A DNA stretch of 64,000 bases from Bacillota bacterium (GTDB lineage Bacteria; Bacillota; Clostridia; Christensenellales; Borkfalkiaceae): positions 146,406-210,405 of the forward strand of contig JAHZBZ010000001.1 of assembly GCA_019423125.1 (NCBI GenBank), written 5' to 3'. Positions within the stretch are counted from its first letter, which is position 1. Every line of letters begins with the position of its first letter. Positions 61,184 to 64,000 of the stretch are shown in pieces. The position numbers and the translations under genes were made by a program. The notes below the pieces were generated by a model. That model made no database searches. It saw only the letters and a list, made by a program, of their open reading frames with translations, and had not been told where the DNA came from.

Positions 61184-61294
61184 TCATAGCAGCACTAACT
61201 AATGTAAAAGCGTATTAAAAAGTATTGTAAGATTGTTACAACAATCAACTTCCGATAATAAAAAATTATGAGAGGTAAGCAAGGAGCAGCGAAT

Positions 61295-61471
61295 ATGTTA
61301 CCTGAAGAAAAAGCAAGAGTAAAAATCGATGAGCAGCTCACCTCCGTCGGTTGGGAGGTTGTCACGCGGTTTGAATATAATCGGAAGAATCCGTCGGCGG
61401 TCGTGGAAGCGTCTATGTCCGGACGGAAGGAAAGCGATTATCAGGTATTTCAAATGGCAAATCATCGGTAA
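61295..61471 (+). pseudogene. N-terminal fragment of a type I restriction/DEAD helicase R subunit
   Basis: The 58-codon frame reads LPEEKARVKIDEQLTSVGWE, then a region with AVVEASMSGRKESDYQVF. That is the opening of EcoEI-type HsdR proteins (E-K-A-R-x-x-I-D-x-x-L, G-x-x-E-S-D-Y). It stops after YQVFQMANHR where the family has about 900 further residues. AAGGAG precedes the ATG by eight bases. It is a remnant, unrelated in sequence to the HsdR at 42295. Confidence 0.7.
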
Positions 61472-61577
61472 TATCTTTGACTTCTGAGCCAACCTTCTCA
61501 TAATAGCGATTATTGTCAATGAAACAGTTGATGAGGATTTGGGGGTGATTATGTATTGATAGTAGGAGGAATACTAA

Positions 61578-61629
61578 ATTTCGGAAAATTCAACATCGTT
61601 TTTAATAAAATATTCCGATTTCGGAAAAT
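61578..61629. repeat. Paired 12-bp direct repeat upstream of the ATPase promoter
   Basis: ATTTCGGAAAAT occurs at 61578-61589 and 61618-61629, 40 bases apart, ending just before the -35 element. Four helical turns between copies would suit a looped or cooperative regulator. No regulator gene is adjacent. Confidence 0.5.
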
Positions 61630-61632
61630 ATA

Positions 61633-61661
61633 TTGACATTTGGAGAGTGGTATGCTATACT
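61633..61661 (+). promoter_or_regulatory. Promoter of the AAA_14/DUF4143 gene
   Basis: TTGACA (61633-61638) and TATACT (61656-61661) are 17 bases apart, 21 bases before the ATG. Confidence 0.8.
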
Positions 61662-61682
61662 GAACGTGTCGGAGGTATGGCA

Positions 61683-62906
61683 ATGATCGAAAGAAAGGAT
61701 TATTTAGAAAAGTTGATTGCTTGGAAAGATGAACAGGTTATCAAAGTCGTAACGGGGATACGACGTTGCGGAAAATCTACCTTGTTAGATTTATATAAAG
61801 AGTATCTGAAAAAGAACGGGGTAGGAGACGGGCAGATCGTTGCAGTCAATTTTGAAGATCTTGAAAACGAGGCGTTGCAAGACTATAAAGCGTTGTATGC
61901 GTATTTGTCGGACAGACTGTGCCACGGTAAAATGACGTATATATTTTTGGATGAGATACAAAAGGTAGAGGGCTTTGAAAAGGTAGTAGACAGTTTATAT
62001 ATAAAAGAAAACGTCGATGTATATATGACCGGCTCCAATTCGTGGCTGCTTTCGGGTGAGCTTGCCACGCTTTTGTCCGGGCGGTATATCGAAATCAAGA
62101 TGCTGCCGTTTTCTTTTGCGGAATTTTACGAGAGCAGGGGCGGCGGAGATGCAGACAGACTGTTTGCGGACTATATGGCAAACGGTTCTTTCCCTTATAT
62201 TGCGACGATGGACAGGACAAAAGAAAAAATCGATATGTATTTGGAGGGCCTCTACAATACCGTTATCGTCAAAGATATAGAGGAGAGGCAAAACAGAAAG
62301 GAAAAAGATCCGAACAAGAGAAAAGTATCGGATATTTCTTTGCTGAAAAATATTTCCAAATTCCTCGCAAGTAGTATCGGCAGCCCTGTTTCAGTCAAAC
62401 GTATTGCCGATTATATAACGTCCTCGGGCAGGAAAGTTTCACAAAATACGATAGACGATTATATTGAAGCTCTGGTACAGGCGTATGTTTTTTATCAAGC
62501 CGAACGATATGACGTAGAGGGGAAACAACTTTTAAAGCAAAACGGAAAATTCTATATCGTAGATTTAGGTTTGCGCAGATATTTGTTGCCGAAACGCGAA
62601 TATGATTTAGGGTATTCTCTGGAAAATGTGATCTATTTAGAGCTTTTGCGGCGGGGCTATGAAGTAAATGTCGGAAAGATGGGACAGGCGGAGGTTGATT
62701 TTGTCGCCAAAAAGGACGACGTGGTCAGTTACTATCAGGTCACGGCATCGTTGACGGAACAGACGACGTTCGAGCGCGAAATAAGACCGTTGAAAAAAAT
62801 CAATGACAATTATCCGAAAAAGATTTTGACATTGGACAGATTCACGCTCGGCAATTATGAAGGGATAGAGGTTCAGAATGCGGTCGATTGGCTGTTAGGC
62901 GAATAA
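61683..62906 (+). CDS. AAA_14/DUF4143 family ATPase
   Basis: The 407-residue protein has Walker A GIRRCGKST (25-33), Walker B in MTYIFLDEIQKV, sensor TGSNSWLL and arginine LLSGRYIEI. The DUF4143 half follows (FYIVDLGLRRYLL, NVIYLELLRRGYEVNVG, EVDFVAKKDD), which resembles a PD-(D/E)xK-like nuclease fold. The function of this very common prokaryotic family is unknown. ATG 61683 is chosen because GGAGG at 61671-61675 is seven bases upstream, whereas ATG 61677 would be too close. Confidence 0.9.
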   Translation: MIERKDYLEKLIAWKDEQVIKVVTGIRRCGKSTLLDLYKEYLKKNGVGDGQIVAVNFEDLENEALQDYKALYAYLSDRLCHGKMTYIFLDEIQKVEGFEKVVDSLYIKENVDVYMTGSNSWLLSGELATLLSGRYIEIKMLPFSFAEFYESRGGGDADRLFADYMANGSFPYIATMDRTKEKIDMYLEGLYNTVIVKDIEERQNRKEKDPNKRKVSDISLLKNISKFLASSIGSPVSVKRIADYITSSGRKVSQNTIDDYIEALVQAYVFYQAERYDVEGKQLLKQNGKFYIVDLGLRRYLLPKREYDLGYSLENVIYLELLRRGYEVNVGKMGQAEVDFVAKKDDVVSYYQVTASLTEQTTFEREIRPLKKINDNYPKKILTLDRFTLGNYEGIEVQNAVDWLLGE

Positions 62907-62910
62907 AAAA

Positions 62911-63192
62911 ATGAGTGACACAAAAGAATATGCGGCTCTGCAAGAGGAGTGCGAATGTCTGCGTGCAGAAAATCAACGGCTGAATAAAGATCTTGCCCGA
63001 TATCGTGCTAAATACGGCGAACTTTCCGAGCCGGATAAGGGAGAAGAAATCGGGGCGCTGTCTGCTGAAAATAAAGTTCCCGCGCCGTCAAGTAATGTCG
63101 TCCTTGTAACGAATCAAAGCACGTCGGAAGAAAAGATCAAACTTTTTCGTTCGCTGTTCCGCGGACGGGAAGATGTTTACGCAAAGCGGTAA
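62911..63192 (+). pseudogene. N-terminal fragment of a TOTE-type conflict helicase
   Basis: The 93-codon frame begins with a short coiled coil (LQEECECLRAENQRLNKDLA) and then SEEKIKLFRSLFRGREDVYA. This is the opening seen in large DEAD helicase/primase proteins of TOTE conflict systems, which continue with a Trp after the Y-A-K-R. Here the frame runs into the 3' part of a tRNA-Gln gene and stops within it. It begins four bases after the ATPase stop. The remaining helicase is missing. Confidence 0.65.
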
Positions 63193-63246
63193 GGCAACGG
63201 ACTCTGACTCCGTCATTCGTTGGTTCGAATCCAGCTACCCCAGCCA
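63181..63246 (+). tRNA. 3' fragment of tRNA-Gln (anticodon CUG)
   Basis: The sequence has the D-arm part AAGCGGTAAGGC, an anticodon arm ACGGA-CTCTGAC-TCCGT with anticodon CTG, a T-arm TTGGTTCGAATCCAG, the 3' acceptor strand CTACCCCA and an encoded GCCA ending. The 5' acceptor strand (expected TGGGGTA) is absent; helicase codons stand in its place. It cannot fold as a tRNA. A terminator follows, so it was once the end of a tRNA gene. Confidence 0.88.
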
Positions 63247-63273
63247 TGATTGCTGAACGAAAAGACTACAGCA

Positions 63274-63318
63274 GCAAAAAACCCCGAAAAACTCATCGTT
63301 TTTCGGGGTTTTTGCTGT
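63274..63318 (+). terminator. Terminator after the tRNA fragment
   Basis: A long stem (GCAAAAA-CCCCGAAAAAC with GTTTTTCGGGGTTTTTGC, 5-base loop, one bulged A) is followed by TGTTTTAG. Confidence 0.88.
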
Positions 63319-63767
63319 TTTAGGTGGTAAAACATAGGCATTCTGAAATTGACTAAACGATAGAATTTTATGACTGCAGATTTGCTCTTTTAGAAAAAAC
63401 AGGTTTTGAACTGACGATATTTTTCCAATTCAAGTATTATAGTAACGGCAGTGCTGTTTCTGCGATAGATAAGTTAATAATGATATTCTTTTTTTTGTTG
63501 ACATTGCGATGGTTTAGTGATAATATAAAAGCGAAAAAGCAATGTGAGAACAAGCCATACTAAAATCAAATAATTTACGGTAAAGTACAATTAAATAGTT
63601 TTCATTGTACTTTTGGTAATGGATTCTGTTAATCGATAAGTTCAACTAAATAATTAAAGTAAGATAAGAGGGGGGATGCTTAATGATTGTTTAAATAAAG
63701 GTGGAATTAGGCATAAAGAAAATTTGTTATAATTAAACGAAAATAAAAATTGAATTTAGGAGAAATT
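63319..63767. other. AT-rich intergenic region upstream of the last gene
   Basis: No gene is seen. A TATAAT at 63728-63733 could be the -10 of the following gene, with a poor -35. Confidence 0.4.
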
Positions 63768-64000
63768 ATGAAAACACGAGCGAAAACTTTTATAGTTTTA
63801 TTATTTGTTTGTCTTTTTATGGCGATGCCTTTGATAAATGCGTCTGCTTTAGAATTAACTGTTGAAGATATGAAAGAAAATCTTGTTGAAAAAGGTTTGC
63901 CGGAAGAGTATTTGCAAAAATTGTCGGACACACATATTAAAAGTCTTTATGAAGATGGGTGTCAGTATATTTTAGAATATGAGGAAGAGACTGCGTATCT
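63768..64000 (+). CDS. Secreted protein, N-terminal part (gene continues beyond window)
   Basis: The 77 visible codons start with a clear signal peptide (MKTRAKTFIVLLFVCLFMAM, then PLINASA) and go on with an acidic helical stretch (TVEDMKENLVEKGLPEEYLQ). GGAGAAATT precedes the ATG. The family cannot be named from this part. It is AT-rich and lies beyond the tRNA scar, so it may be core chromosome or another insert. Confidence 0.75.
   Translation, partial: MKTRAKTFIVLLFVCLFMAMPLINASALELTVEDMKENLVEKGLPEEYLQKLSDTHIKSLYEDGCQYILEYEEETAY

Overview
The window looks like accessory-rich chromosome from a Gram-positive gut-type anaerobe, probably a Clostridia-class Bacillota. Supporting signs are strong AGGAGG ribosome binding sites, several TTGACA-17-TATAAT promoters, a Bacillota-type LexA box, a TnpX-type mobilisable element, GHKL/LytTR two-component systems and circularly permuted GH3 enzymes of the kind known from Ruminococcus and Butyrivibrio. 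The genus cannot be fixed from this sequence. Base composition and codon use change abruptly several times, so the window is a mosaic of acquired pieces.

Region by region: (1) 1-2400 is one end of an integrative mobilisable element on the minus strand: serine recombinase (cut by the window edge), TnpW-like protein, a membrane coiled-coil protein nested inside the relaxase gene, relaxase, MobC and a probable oriT. (2) 2894-13564 is the first GH3 locus: a minus-strand LytTR regulator and sensor kinase, then a plus-strand GH3 protein, a lipoprotein and a second GH3 protein. (3) 13679-14881 is a tyrosine integrase that has lost its C-terminal catalytic end. (4) 15162-31901 is the second GH3 locus, bracketed by two 201-bp direct repeats that are about 92% identical: GH3, InlB-repeat/CBM-like lipoprotein (frameshifted), a small membrane protein, GH3, two LytTR regulators (one with Glu in place of the phospho-Asp), a sensor kinase and a fifth GH3. 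(5) 31992-35941 is AT-rich and holds a two-HTH repressor with a divergent small gene, a radical SAM maturase followed by a 42-residue Cys-containing peptide (a candidate RiPP system), and gene debris. (6) 36100-45373 is a type I restriction-modification locus, hsdM-rhuM-X-hsdS-Y-hsdR, where X resembles a class III nucleotide cyclase and Y is a polytopic membrane protein; near-identical 24-nt palindromes sit at both ends. (7) 45442-49478 holds a flavin-binding protein, an SOS-box-controlled zinc-ribbon protein, two sigma-like proteins and a serine recombinase homologue without its catalytic Ser. (8) 49509-56821 is an AT-rich three-gene surface-polysaccharide module. (9) 56972-59400 is decayed conjugative-element debris. 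(10) 60197-63246 carries a Fic protein, restriction and helicase gene fragments and a DUF4143 ATPase, and ends in a truncated tRNA-Gln. (11) 63768-64000 is the start of a secreted protein.

How the parts may work together: the two GH3 loci share one plan, in which a sensor kinase and LytTR regulator adjoin secreted or membrane-anchored GH3 glycosidases with reversed domain order, plus a lipoprotein carrying a CBM6/35-like domain. I read this as surface capture and hydrolysis of a beta-linked glycan under two-component control; substrate and ligand are unknown. The restriction locus with its cyclase-like and membrane genes, the Fic protein and the helicase remnant look like defence cargo. Four genes are broken by one-base indels, three of them in homopolymers, so assembly error must be weighed against true decay.
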